DNA of 64,000 bases, taken from assembly GCA_018873245.2 (NCBI GenBank), contig JAEMBT020000007.1, positions 8,501,129 through 8,565,128 of the forward strand, in the 5' to 3' direction. Numbering within the stretch: the stretch's first letter is position 1; each line of letters begins with the position of its first letter. The translations under genes and the position numbers were made by a program. Origin of the DNA: Archegozetes longisetosus. Lineage: Eukaryota; Arthropoda; Arachnida; Sarcoptiformes; Trhypochthoniidae. This document shows positions 30,101 to 42,604 of the stretch, piece by piece. The notes under the pieces were generated by a model. That model saw only the letters and a program-made list of their open reading frames with translations. It searched no databases and had not been told where the DNA came from.

Positions 30101-30409
30101 GAAATGAAATGGTTGCTCATATAAAACACTGTAATTGAAGGCATTCATCCTTATTATTAGTTTAAATTGAATGAAACCATTCTCATTAAAACTGAAAATA
30201 TTTAATCAATAAGTAAATTAGTAGGTAATCGAAACAAAAAATCTAATAAATTAATAAATGTTGAATAAACGAGTTTAAAGTCTTATTACTTTAAGTATTA
30301 TTTATTGAATTAGATTTGATAGTAACTTGTGGTTAGTTTGAGAGCTACACAAAGGCAATGCTTTATAAAAGTGATTATTTCCCATTCACGTACAAAAGCT
30401 AACTATTAT
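27109..30409. other. Intergenic, CMIP upstream / PDCD5 downstream
   Basis: No gene seen. Includes the CMIP promoter side just above 27108 and an inverted-repeat element around 28840-29300. The remainder is AT-rich unique-looking sequence. Confidence 0.5.
28842..29300. mobile_element. Inverted-repeat element, hAT-like ends
   Basis: Left junction TTAGACTCTGTGCTTTTC and right junction GAAAAGTACAGGGCCTAA are inverted complements with three mismatches. Flanks read CTCAGATTA and CTCGGATTA, an imperfect direct repeat that could be a target duplication. The interior has the palindromic GGGTTTAACCCGATTAAACC on the left and a diverged inverse on the right. No ORF. The outward-reading CAGGGCCTAAC resembles the TIR of the hAT at 43708, so exact boundaries are uncertain. 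Confidence 0.55.
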
Positions 30410-31391
30410 TCACTCGTCTTCGTCAGAGTCGTCATCCAATGCCGTTCTTCTTCGATCAAACTATCCGAAAAATAAAATTATTACCATTTGATACATTAAT
30501 TGAATTATCAAATAAATTGGTATCGAATAGCAAGAGTACATGTTTGGCTAACTTAATCATTAAAATCTATAACGATTATTTGTAATTATCAGTGCAAATC
30601 AATCTCATATTTAAGTTATGTTAAAATCAAGTTGAACTGAATGGAATGTCATTTTTGGGCATTGACTTTAATATATAAATTGTTGTATATGAAAGTGGTT
30701 CGCAAGTAGATTACAGGATTAAGTCTGGCGCGTGGTTTCTGCAGGATAATAGGATTTGGTAAGGTATATATTTAGTGTAAGGTTAGCTGAGTACAAGATG
30801 CAATAGTAGTGCAATAACCCTGCACTAAAGACCATGACGAAAACTAACTTACTTTCACTGTTGTTTTTCTCGATGTTTGTTCACTAACTTTCTCCAAGAG
30901 TGCGATCAACTCTTCTTCCGAGAGCTAACAAATCAAAACACATTATCAAATACGAGGCAAATCAATCAATTCATTAGTCAAATGTATGAACCTTTGATCT
31001 GATGGCACCCATCCTTGCATTCTGTATCAATAGATTTTCAACCATTTTTGCCTTCTCTGGTTTTGCCACTGAAAGAGTACTGACTTTTGGAAGAGAAGAG
31101 TTAATCAATTAGTGAATGAATGGAAGAAGTGATTGGAGATTGTTTACGTCTAGCTCTGGCCCCTTGACTCAAAACTTGACTTAGAATACTATTTCTAAAC
31201 TCTTCTTCCTTGGCCTGCTTCTCAGCGATTGCTTCACTTTCAGACTAATTAAATAGATTAATACGGATTAGTCATCAATATTAGGTAATAGTGATACAAA
31301 CCGGATCCGATTTATTATTTCGGTTGTATTGTTGCTGTAATTGTTGCAATCGTTTCGCACGAATCGCTTCTATGTCTGAATCGTCTTCCAT
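30410..31391 (-). CDS. PDCD5: Programmed cell death protein 5
   Basis: Small conserved protein linked to apoptosis, TIP60 stability and chaperonin CCT binding. Five exons: 31391-31302, 31244-31148, 31083-30992, 30924-30853, 30460-30410, adding to 402 nt (133 aa) with every phase consistent. The N-terminus MEDDSDIEAIRAKRLQQLQQ is the usual acidic/helical start. EFRNSILSQVLSQGARARL-STLSVAKPEK is the core three-helix bundle. SEEELIALLEKVSEQT and the final FDRRR..DDDSDEDE match the family end. Length compares with about 125 aa in human. Intact, with no frame lesions. The promoter side faces the filamin-like gene head-to-head across 1.3 kb. Confidence 0.95.
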
Positions 31392-32709
31392 TTGATCAAA
31401 TTTGGTGATATTCGAGACTAATTTTAAAACCTAATTGTGTTGGTAAACAAGAGTTGACATAAACACGTGACTATTGTTATAATAGAAAGCATTATAGCTC
31501 ATAACGACATCTCTTATTACTTAAACAACATTTGTTCATATGAAGGAATTTTCTAAACTTTTCTCACTTTATTTTACTTCTCTTAACAGAAAATTGTTCA
31601 TAAATTTTAATCATGATTTTAACCTAACTATACGAAAGTCCAAATTTGAATTTTCTGTCATTAATTGATTTCATATGAAGTGTAATGTGTTTTAGACAAT
31701 TGAGTGTGAGCCTAACCTAACCTAATAATAATTTAAAGCAAACTTCAGGTCGTAAGCCTCAGTAATTGAATCATCCTTAATTGGTTTAGATAAGAAAGTT
31801 AAAAATTACTGCTTTATGTCTCATCGTTTTATGACAAGTACTAACTTGAAGTCTATTTTGACACTATATTGAAATGACAGATATTAAAGTTAGAGTGGTT
31901 TAGATAGATTTGTCAGTGAACATTTTTTATGTCAATCAGTCCAACTACTAAAGCAGTGAAGCTATCTCTAGAATCACTGAAAAAGTATATTATGAGACAT
32001 AAAACCATATCTAAACTATAAAAATCTAATGAAGTTAGATTGAGGCATGATAAATTGTGAGTGAATGGAAAAAAGGCTTATTAAAAGGTGAAATAAATGA
32101 AACGAAAGTTAATCTGAAGTGCTATTTGAGGATATCTGTTTACAATTAGTTTCAAGCACAACGTATTGACGTAAACGATAAAAGATAAATCATTATCTAT
32201 AATAATAACTGAATAATGTGTTCTTTGCTTCTTAAACTAATTTTAATTGTTATCAACACAACATAACGATAACTGCGATTCACTGTTACTTTGAGCTATT
32301 TCTATAATAATTTTTATATAGATTTTGTGCACTTCAAGTCTATGCCCACTTATCTTTGATATAATGAGTGCCACACTCTCTATCCATAAGAGAGTTATAA
32401 AATTCGAATCAATTTATAAGAATGCGATTGTAAAAAGTGGTCTTAAAAATGTCTAATACTGGTAACGAGTCCTCGCAAACTATCATCGAATTAGAATTAA
32501 AGCTTTTTAACATATTGGAGACTGGATTTTTGATAATTCAGTCATACTTAATATGGATGTATACAAAAATACTTGATTGGTGTAAAATAAATTATTTCTT
32601 GAATTTAGTTCACATACTAATTTGTAACATAAAAGCGAGTAAGTATTATATGCTCTCGACTTAGTACCAACTCTTAAAGTGCATAACTTTAACGACTAAA
32701 TAACAATAG
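31392..32709. other. Divergent intergenic region between PDCD5 and filamin-like gene
   Basis: Probably carries both promoters. An ATG ORF (32449 onward, MSNTGNESSQT...) could supply the first exon of the filamin-like gene, but no donor/acceptor pair gives a consistent phase, so it is not called. Confidence 0.5.
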
Positions 32710-35677
32710 GACTGAACAATAACAACACTCAAAGGAGAAATTTACTCGAATGGATCAGAACGAAAGTGAGAGGACCACACGCCCCGACTAACTTCAACGA
32801 GGACTGGAAGAATGGCATAACATTATGTGCTCTCATTGAAGGAGTAGTGCCTGGAAGTTGTCCGCGATTTGACCTACTAAGTCCCGATCAACCCATTAAT
32901 AATATAAAACTTGGTCTAACACTTGTTAAGAAATATCTTAACATTGCATCCGTGAGTTTCACAGCATTTGCAAATTATGTTTGACTAAGATTCTGTTTGA
33001 CTAACCCTTTAGCCAATAGAATCTCAAGAAATACATGACTGCTCAGAAGAAGCAAAACTGGTTTATTTTCTTTCGCGAATCAAATTTGAATCTGTAAAGA
33101 TGGTCATGAAATCAATACTATCCCGATCTATAATCGAAGTGAAAGATTCGTCAGGCAGTAGTCATAAAGTTTTTGAGTCGCTGTTTGGTGACCAAAAAGC
33201 GTGTTTCGCGAAAGGCATGGGTTTAATTCTTGGAGTCCGTGCCAGAAGAGCAAGATTTAATATATTTTGCAAGCCAACTGCAAAACTCAATTTAATGATT
33301 GAAATTTCTGGTCCATACAATTCGATGTGCAGCGAAAGGATAACAGCTCACAATCCGAAGAAGAGAATATCTACCGATGTGGTGACCAGTTCCTTGATCA
33401 CTGATGTGTTGAATAGGAGGAAAACTGTAGGGGAGAACCTTAAGATTCCATTTTTCTATGAAGTGTTTCCAAACAAAATAGTGGTGACTTATATACCATT
33501 AGTGAAGGGAGCTCATAAACTGAGCATTGTATGGCAGGGACAGCATATCATGCATTCTCCTTATACTGTCAATGTCGAAGACAACGGGGCAGGCTCTGAT
33601 AGAGCTTCTGAAGCTCTCTCGGTCCCTACATCTCCCACTAAATTCATTCCAGGACTGCAATATCCAGTGAATGCTTTAGCTAAAAGAGACTCATTATCTT
33701 TCGATGAAACTGCAACTGTTGTTGGCCGGAAAGTACTAAAACAAGTGGTTGTGGTTAATGGCAAAGAAAAGCTTATCACTGATCTAAACACTGGTATGGG
33801 TATATCTAATCGATTTGATGATGCTTCAAATTCCAACGCGACTGAGGACATGGCACAAGTCGATAAATCAAATGATTCCGAGACTCGAGAAAATCCATCT
33901 AATTTGAATTGTCATAATCAAACTCAATTAGGTCTTTTAGAAACTGATTTCGATTCTAAACATCATCACTTTGACCAAACTGATCACTTCGTGGAAACCA
34001 ATTCAATCCAGTCTCAATTATCTTCTGCTTCAGAAGGTATAAATGACGAGAAAAACAATCAGAGCATATCAAATGTAGACAATGATAAACACAATTCAGA
34101 AGTGAGAAAAACTGAACGAAAAGAATCAATTAATGAGATGAATGATTTTGAAGAGTTGTCGAATGTTTCTCAGAAAAGTGAAGTTTCACAAAATAGTGAT
34201 TTATACGACAAATGCACAGCAAATAATTACATACAGGATGATCAAAATCTTTCATTTAAGCAACAAATCGCTACAAGACCATCTTCTTGTACGAGTCAAA
34301 AAGTTATTAATAACTACAGCTATCGATCATTTCTTCCCGTAAAAAATATGATCCAAGACTGGGAAACAAAGCTATCAAACAATGTTTGCAGTAATAAAGA
34401 AAACAGTGAGCAAAATAAGATCGACAACAGAATTCAATACATTCCTGTCAAGAATAGGTGTAGAATCTTTGAACAACCAAAAGCTAAAGATACGACAACT
34501 CTCGAGGCAGAAAATCCATATTCTGCTATTCAAAAAGAATTTCGCCGGCATTTCAGCATTAATGACAAAAGGCAATTTTGGGAAGACTTGACTACAGATA
34601 CACAAAACGGTTAGTCAATCGCAGTTTCTTCTGTTTGAGGTCAACTAATTCTCTAATCTCATTGAATATTCACAGAACAAGTTCTTAACAATCTAGGTGA
34701 TACAGAAGAAGGAGGTGGACTGAATGAAGATAAAAGTGACGATTCAAACAGATCTCTAAATGGTGTGAATGAAGATTTAACAGAGCAGATGATTACTGAA
34801 GACTCAAACAAATCATTGAAATCTTCGTTGGAAATGTTAAGCACACAAAATGTGGTCAATACACCAGAATCACACCCTGACAGTGGCATTTCTACAAACA
34901 CATTCTGCGATTTCAAGGATGGAATGTTTTGCCAAAATTTGTTACGACAGAAGAGCCACAGTTATCCAGACCTGAATAGATTAGAGAAGTTTTGCATGAG
35001 AGAATTTGATTTTTTCAAAGATTATAATAATGATCAAAATAACACAAGAACTTCGAGTTTGGTTGGACAATTCATTGATGATGAAATTCCGGACTATACG
35101 TCGTTATTTCTGGGCGAATATGTATCTTATACTGGGTTACTCAATACCGATAGACCAGTCACTCTGGATGACATGAAATTCGACGACTTAACTGACGCGG
35201 AAGCCTGTTCAGACACAAAAAAACCAAGTTCTCACTACTCAAACACAGATATTGGTATCTACCCCGAAAAGTGCCAGGTTTTTGGAGCCGGTGTCTATTA
35301 CGGACAAGTGGGCATCAAAAATCATTTTGTGGTAAACATAACTTATTTAGAGATCAATTTTGTAGGAATAAAGTTCGAGATCATCTTTAAATGAATTATT
35401 TTTAAGATTAAAGATTTTAGAATGTGAACATTGAAATTTAATAGAAAATTATTGTTGATATTAGGTATCAACGAAAGAGGGCGGAAAAAGTTTTCTTGCA
35501 GTTGGCATCCAAAGTGCAGAACAAGACGATGTGATTGAAGTGACAGTTACCTCAATCGGTAATAAGAATTACGAGGTTTTGTATGAGGTATCGCGTCCTG
35601 GATATTACATAATATTTGTCAAATGGGGCGACTATAACGTTGCCGATAGTCCTTTCATTTGCAAAGTTACTTATTAA
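32710..35677 (+). CDS. Filamin-like protein: CH domain, two filamin repeats, long linker (5' end unresolved)
   Basis: Probable actin-binding or cytoskeletal protein. Exons: 32710-32951, 33013-34609, 34676-35331, 35465-35677, with phases consistent. Exon 1 encodes a calponin-homology domain closest to filamin CH2 (RNLLEWIRTKV, PTNFNEDWKNGITLCALIEG). Exon 2 begins with the end of CH and a filamin-type Ig repeat ending AHKLSIVWQGQHIMHSPYTV. Then come roughly 500 residues of Asn/Ser/Glu/Asp-rich, probably disordered linker. The last two exons form a second filamin repeat (VFGAGVYYGQVG ... YYIIFVKWGDYNVADSPF), resembling the C-terminal dimerising repeat of filamins. A CH1 domain is not found upstream in the window. 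The stop lies 56 bp from the convergent GH16 gene's stop. Far smaller than true filamins (20+ repeats). Confidence 0.8.
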
Positions 35678-35733
35678 TTGTATTCAATTTATAAGTCTAA
35701 TAATTCTCTTTTATTCGATTAATTATAATTTCA

Positions 35734-36788
35734 TTATAGCTCAAAGTTTATTAACTTAATAAATATATATAATATTAACAAATCTAAGGTCTTGAACAAA
35801 CTTTTCTGATTTGTTGAGATGTTCTGATAAACTCTGATGAAATCGACTTCTAAAGAAGGTTTCAACCAATTTTTTGCCTCTTCTACTGTTAACTCTCCGT
35901 ATTGATCTTTTGGAAAGTAACTGCCACCAACCGCAAGATTTAAAACAAACTGAAAGGGTTGATCGAATGGTTTTCGAAAAGCATTATAGGGATCGTCGCC
36001 CCGTCCAGACCAGAAAGATCTGACAAGAGTTTCGCTGTGATATTGATTGCCATCGACATACCATCGAATCTCATCAGAATTCCATTCAATTGAAAACTCA
36101 TGAAACTTTTTACTTAAATCAAATGTGAAGTTCTTGGGACCACTACCTTTATGTTGATTGTTAGGCCATTCACCACCAAAATGAAGTGTTCCATCAATGA
36201 CAGATGTATTCTGACCTCTGTATTCCATAATATCGATTTCTCCACTTGCAGCCCATTTGCCGTAAGTGTTTTTAGTCGGTAACATCCATATAGCAGGCCA
36301 GAGATGTTTTCCCTCAGGTAATCGTGCCTTAATCACAAACTTACCATATTTGAAACCATTTGTTTTCATTCTGATTCTACCTGAAGTGTACGATTTTGTG
36401 TTATAATTTTCTGGTTTTGCATTTATTTTTAGTTTTCCATCAGATACTTTGATGTTGTTTGGAGAATCAGTATAACATTGAAGTTCATTATTTCCTCCAC
36501 CTTTAAATCAGATCAAATGAAAACTTTGAAAAGTATTTTCAAAAATCACTTCAATGAAATGCTTTAATGAAATGGAACAATAGCCTGTTTGGTAACAAAC
36601 TCTAGAGACTTAAACCTTAGTATATTGTCAAGGTATAACAAACCTTCACAATTGACTTCTATATTCCAGACATTTGTATCTAAAGAAGTTTGATTAAACT
36701 CTTCACTCCAAACTAATTTCCACGCATAGGTTCTATTCATACAAGCAAACACTAATATTACAAATATTTTTTGCATAGTTGTCACCAT
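35734..36788 (-). CDS. Secreted GH16 beta-1,3-glucanase, copy 1
   Basis: Endo-beta-1,3(4)-glucanase-type glycoside hydrolase family 16, cleaving laminarin-like glucans of fungi or algae. Exons 36788-36644 and 36500-35734 (303 aa). A signal peptide is evident (MQKIFVILVFACMNRTYA), then WKLVWSEEFN and GGGNNELQCYT. The catalytic motif GEIDIMEYRG has all residues: nucleophile Glu136, Asp138 and acid/base Glu141. The WPAIWML and FNLAVGG stretches fit family loops. A paralogue lies at 48311-49444. This copy has lost the paralogue's stop and ends in a hydrophobic tail (LDLLILYIFIKLINF), which might act as a membrane or GPI signal, or be read-through of former 3' UTR. GH16 in arthropods may be vertical or acquired; not decidable here. 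Confidence 0.93.
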
Positions 36789-39700
36789 GCCCGATTATCT
36801 TATGGAAGTAATATATGATAAATAAGCTGAATAACCAACATTTATTTCTATTGTGACATTTAGTTCGATTGTGACGTTCAATTCAAGCTGAGAAGTAGTA
36901 CCTGTGGGGGAAAACAAACGAATTTTGAATTTTTGAAGGAAAACAGCTTATTAAATAAAAATTAAATGTTGTCGTTCCCATGTTGTATGACTAACATCCG
37001 TAGAAATAATTGTATAATATCCCTTTAGCCAGAACATAGAGCGAATAAAATAAACCTCGTAAATTAACAAACAGCAAACATGATTCATACTTTACAATGC
37101 CCTGTGTTAAAGTTGAACAAAGGTAAAATACATCTTTGGGTGATTACTATAAAGTGAGATCTTCTATTCAAATATTACAGATAGTACTTTAAAACACTGA
37201 TGTGACTAGTGTATTCACAAGTAATAAGTTGTATTATGCTTCCCGCACACATTCCAACTATTTATAAACTGAAATGTAAAATGGAGCAACTAAACGATTC
37301 AGGACTCAATAATGCAACATTTATCAATACAGCTACCACCAAATAGTTTTATTAATCCCAAACTGATGCGTTCTGAGCAAATTTTTAAGGGTTTGCTCAT
37401 TCATAGAGTTACTATTAAGCTTGAAATATAAATCATTTGATTTTAAAATAGTGAACGACCCAACAATCACTGATAATCAAATGATTTGATACACTTTTTA
37501 AGTCAGGTAAAGTTAAAAAAAGTTCCAAAGCATGTTTCAGCACAACATAAAATCTTAATTATCGCACGTGTTTATAGTTAATTAATAAATTCAATAAAAC
37601 CATGCCAATAACTCCTGAAGCCGACAAAATATTGGTTGTTATCTCATTTCCCGACCCGATTCTAATGCTTTGTTATTTTACATCTGTATCTTTTTGTATA
37701 ATTTATTTACGATATGTGAGTCAATAAATATCAATTATATTAGGTTGAGAGATAGATCCGTCAATTGAATATCAATTCTATCATCAGAGTAGAGACTCAT
37801 CGTGTTTTCGTGAATTCTCAAAATCAGTGAGTTTGAAGACATGTCTAGGAACCATCAGAAATAATTTGAAATTGCTCTTTAGTTCATTAAATTAGAGTTC
37901 AATACCTGTGTTTGAAGTTTACGATTTGAAAAGATTTGTTAACAATAAATAAAGTGTCGAAAATTAGATCGAAAGATTATGCTTAGATTTATGACAAAAA
38001 TTTTTCCTCAACCTAATAGTTATCAGTAGTGAGTCAATCAGTGTTGATTTTTATTCTCAAAATCTGAGTTAACATTTAAACTATAGTTCTCTGACTAAGA
38101 ATATCCAAATTTTATGCTGTCCCCAACTTTTCATCTCTATACATCAGGGGTTAAAATAAAACTATTTGGCTGTAGCTCTGTATATAATTTTGATTGTGCA
38201 TCAGATTATTTTAGCTGACTTCTCAATACCTACTTTCTCCAAATTTGGGTAAAAGTTTACAAATCTTTAGTTTAGTTTTAAAAAACACTTCGCAGAAAAT
38301 AATTAGATGCCGCAAACATAGTTTGTTTGTGTTTAGACCACTTCTAAAAGTTTAAAAGTTTCTTACTATAAATCTGGTTAAAAATCAACGAAAACTTGTT
38401 TTAAGTATATTTTCCGTAATGTGAAGTAAAACTCTGATGCACAATCAAAATTCTATACAGAGCAGCTGTACATTATAACTTTTTAAAAGTTAAATTATTT
38501 ATATAAATAAGTCATTCAATATATGACTGATATATAGGTAGAAAACTTCGACTCAAACTAGTGACGTGCGTTTTTAAACTTTAGATTTTAGAGTTTAGGA
38601 TTTTTAGACTATGTCAAAAACCTAAAATTTTTCTAAAATTCTAAATCTGAAGTCTAGAACTAATGTCACACTTGAACAAGATGTGTGAAATAGCAAAGCC
38701 TTTAATGTAATTCAAAACCGAATGTTCGTGTAAAACCAAAGAAATGGTATCAATTTAACTGAATTTTTACAACATTTTGTTGATATAATTTAACCAGTAT
38801 TTCCTGGATCGCAAACATTTTTAAAATTTTGTAATTGTCAGTAAGTCTTAATTTTGTTATTGCGTTCCGGCTCGAGCTCCATAACCAAAATGCACAATCA
38901 GGAGCTAGAAATGCTTACTCATCTTAAGTTCTGGAATCAATAATATTAGCCTTTATTTGATTGCAATCTTTTATTTTATTATAATAAAATATGAAAAATA
39001 ATTGAGACATAAACGAATGAGAGTACAATAATCAATCAGTTTATAATATATAATAACATATTGGCTATGCTTTTCAAATGTTTTACACAATTTATCTCAA
39101 ATAACAGTAATATAAATGTTTATAGGATTTTAATAGTGTTAAGGATTCTCACACAAGACTATAAAATTCACAAATATATTTAAACAGTTTTCTACGTTCA
39201 CTACAAAGTTTATAAATGAGACTTCTACTGAAAAACTCTCCTTTAGTTTTTTAGTATGTCACTTTAACTACGAAATAGATCTTATAGTCTGTATTTAATA
39301 TAATATCACACCAAAAATGTAAACATTTAAAGCATTAATAAAGTTATATAAACTTCACATGAAATGTAAGAAATTATTAAAGATTGAAGTTTAACAATTT
39401 TTTCTGAAAGAAAAACTGTTCTCAAGTCCTAAAATTTATAACCGCCAAACAATTTGAAAAATATTTAAAAATTGATTCAAATAGTAAAACTATTATTTTA
39501 AAAGCGATATAAAATGTTGCAAAAGTTCAAAGAAAATCATGGAATAGCCCAATTTTGAAAGTTTGAATAGAAAAGAATAAAATGTATTGTCACATTTATT
39601 TTTGTGAGGTGGTACATCTATATACAAAAGACCCAATCTAAATATTTTGTGTAGTCTTTCGTATATGTGTGTTCAAGCTGGACGAATTGGAATCAGGGTA

Positions 39701-40200
39701 CCTTAATGTGAGATTCCAATACGTTATTACCTATAATTCTATCAGAGTCTAGTAGGACTCGATAGAATGTGCTTTAGTAGGAAGTTAAATTATAACTTAC
39801 TTTTAATATACAATCATTCAAAAAATAACTTTAGAGCTAAAATTGATCGTGTTCAAAGATGTATGGTTATAAAAAGCATTCACAAATACCTTTTTTAGAT
39901 GAATAGTTGCAGTTTTATTTTCTATATCAAACTTTTTAAAATTCATCATGGTCATTGAGTAATAACCCTTCAGACTTGATGTTCTTTATCTTAGAAGTTA
40001 TCAAGGTAAAGTCAAATTTTATTTCACCAATTAGATGCTTGAACAAATTTAAAGAAATGATTTTTTCAAAATTTTTATTGCACCTCTGGTTTAGCACAGG
40101 GAGCTATTCAAGCACTCGGTAGCTTTTTCATCATAAAATTTGTTTTATTTTATAGATCATAACAATTAGCATAATAAAACAAGTCTTTTAAATCAACAAC
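36789..40200. other. Intergenic, GH16 copy 1 upstream
   Basis: No gene. Roughly the first 0.5 kb shows diverged similarity to the upstream of GH16 copy 2. AT-rich low-complexity words (TCTAAA/TTTAGA) near 38570-38660. A stretch at 39605-39720 resembles 43205-43330 (shared AAATATTTTGTGTAGT and AATCAGGG), suggesting a dispersed repeat. Confidence 0.5.
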
Positions 40201-40205
40201 TACCA

Positions 40206-40689
40206 TGCACTTTTTTGAAAATCAAGACAAAATCTTTGAAATCAAAATAGAGATCTTTCCATAAAGTACGTAAACATTCCTTTAAAAATACAAATATCAT
40301 GCAATACTTGATCATAACTAGAGCATTGCCAAAAGTCGATTTGGAAAGTTGAAAAAAATCGACTACAATAGTTGGTGAAAAAAGTTAAAAAAGTTGGAAA
40401 AAAGTTGAAACAAGTTGAAAAAAGTCAGCTAAATAAAGTGAGATAACAGTAATAAAAAGTTGAAAAAAGTCCTTAATTAGAATATTTATGTGGATACACT
40501 CATTTACTAAACTTAGGGATCAAATATAGTCAATAAAAGTAAAAAATGTCAAAAAGTCAAAAAGTTAAACGCAATGCTCTAATCATAACTAATATTGCTC
40601 CTATCAAATCAGATTGTATCATGTGCAAGTTTTTAATAAAAAATTATTTTATTTTACTCAAAGATTTTGTCTTGATTTAAAAAAATGCA
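40206..40689. repeat. Outer inverted repeat enclosing a hAT MITE
   Basis: AATCAAGACAAAATCTTTGA in the left arm (40206-40240) is matched by its inverse in the right arm (40658-40689). The inner MITE at 40319-40581 accounts for part of the spacing, so the original element was about 215 bp. Confidence 0.6.
40319..40581. mobile_element. hAT-type MITE with perfect 8-bp target duplication
   Basis: 263-bp element with terminal inverted repeats TAGAGCATTGC / GCAATGCTCTA, flanked on both sides by ATCATAAC (40311-40318 and 40582-40589). Interior is a run of GTTGAAAAAAGT-like simple repeats with no coding capacity. The 8-bp duplication points to hAT transposition; the perfect match suggests a fairly recent insertion. 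Confidence 0.88.
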
Positions 40690-40692
40690 CGG

Positions 40693-41181
40693 CAGTGATG
40701 CGCACACTCGCATTCGGTCGGAAATTGGCGCTCACTTTTTCGAAGCATTCGAGTGCAGAGCGTTTACCAAGCGTCAAGTAAGCGAAGTTCATGAATTGTA
40801 AAGCTTTTTCTACGCAAAATTAATTTATTTTATTTGAGTTGTAACTTTATCTGTATATAAATATGATACTCACTGATTGAAAACCATTCAAACAAATACT
40901 TGAGTTCAAAAGCTGACGTCACATAAATGAAATTTTTTATTGAAGATATGTGAACACAATTGAGTTTCAGACTCGAAAAGATTCTATCTAAATTTTTTAA
41001 AACAGAATAAGTCGTAAATTTTTGTGTTAAAATTTATATTTAGTAAATACAAACTTTTTTGTATTAAAAAATATCTATACTGTATTTTTAATTTGGAAGA
41101 TACGTATTAAGACTTGACGCTCAGCGCTCGACATTCGCGATCGTTACCGAGCGCCAAACGCTCGAGTGTTGAGCATCACTG
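40693..41181. mobile_element. Foldback DNA element with GC-rich arms
   Basis: Begins CAGTGATGCGCACACTCG and ends CGAGTGTTGAGCATCACTG. The arms stay related over about 100 bp (GGCGCTC, GCGTCAAG words) and are clearly GC-richer than the AT-rich centre and flanks. CAGTGATG ends are hAT-like, but I see no clean target duplication. Confidence 0.7.
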
Positions 41182-42109
41182 AATATAAATATGTATATAA
41201 CAATACAATTACAGTATCTTCACTATTGCTTTTCTAACATACTGTACAGTACAAAGTAAGAAATAAGACTGTTCCTAATGAGAAATCACTTCTGCTATTG
41301 TACTCATTTTGATATCCTAAACTTACCATATTTAGCTCAATGGAAAAAATTCATGTTTAGATCAAAATACTTGTAATTTAGGTAAATAATGCATAGGCAA
41401 GTAGAAATTTACTTGCACTGTAACTAAAAGCTTAGGTAAACTTAAAGATGTTACTACAATTTCTTCTAAGATACATCTATTTTATCATTATCAAATCAAG
41501 AATAGATTAATATTTTGCTCTTAAAACAAAGAAAGCAAACTAAATAAACACAAAAACTGTAAACAATATTTTTCTATTTCATAGTACTTTTATCAAAAGA
41601 CCAGTGTAAAGCAGGAATTGGTTTGCATCGATATCATCAAAAATCACATGGAACATTAGTTATAATTTTAAAATCATGTCGTTTTTAAAAAATGAAAATG
41701 TGACAAGATTGGATCGATTTTCATCATCTATCTAGCATTATTAGCGATGCAAAATCTTGAGTTCTAATTAAGAACTTATTCCTCCTAAATCGGCACTCCA
41801 TCGAGTAGATATTTGAAAAAAATCTCGGAATTTAATGCTTTGAAAGAAAATTTATATTATGTAAATGTAATTTATATTAGAACTATCATTGACTTGTGAT
41901 GTTTGGAGATAAATTAGCAGTTACCTGCATTTAGCTAATATCTGCATTTTATTAGTGAAAAGTTTGAAATGGAAATTCTTTTTTGCAGGCCTTAGTTTAT
42001 TCCTTCCCATATGATGGATAACAGATTTGCAATAAAGTTGAAGAAATTTCGTTTAATCTAATTTTGAATTGAAATTTATTACATTAACAGCAGATGATGC
42101 AAAAATAAT

Positions 42110-42552
42110 TTTTTATAACAAGGCTTTAACACGCTTCCCCTACCTTCCTCCTCCAGTTGATTTTTTCTTCCATTTTCTACTTTAATATTTCTTTACTGCC
42201 CTCTAGTTTTCACCATCTAATTACATTATCCCTCCCCTATTTCTATCTACTCTTCACCCCTAACCCTCATATCCATAACTACTATCCTGTGTTGCTCAGT
42301 TAAACTCTCATCGGGAAATACCTTGCAATTTTTACACTCTCCAAAAAATTCTTTCCTAACCATTAGCAAGTCTATCTGCGATCTACCCACCCCACTCTTA
42401 AAAGTAATTAGGTGTTCTTACCTTTGTGAAAGAATGTATTAAAGATTGTCAGCTCGTGAACCAGTGCAGCTTCTAACACTCTATTTCTAACTCCAAACCC
42501 CCACCCTATGTACGCCTTCAAAGTCTGTCCTATCCCTACCTACATGACCATT

Positions 42553-42604
<52 letters not shown>

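Noticed and set aside
32437-32664. First exon of the filamin-like gene
   Set aside because: No donor in this ORF gives a phase that fits the acceptor at 32708-32709; left open rather than annotated.
38560-38660. Possible shared family with 47440-47580 (TCTAAA/TTTAGA words)
   Set aside because: Similarity is only low-complexity words in differing order; no consistent ends.
40370-40450. Possible satellite array of GTTGAAAAAAGT units
   Set aside because: It is confined to the interior of a 263-bp MITE with a target duplication, not a satellite locus.
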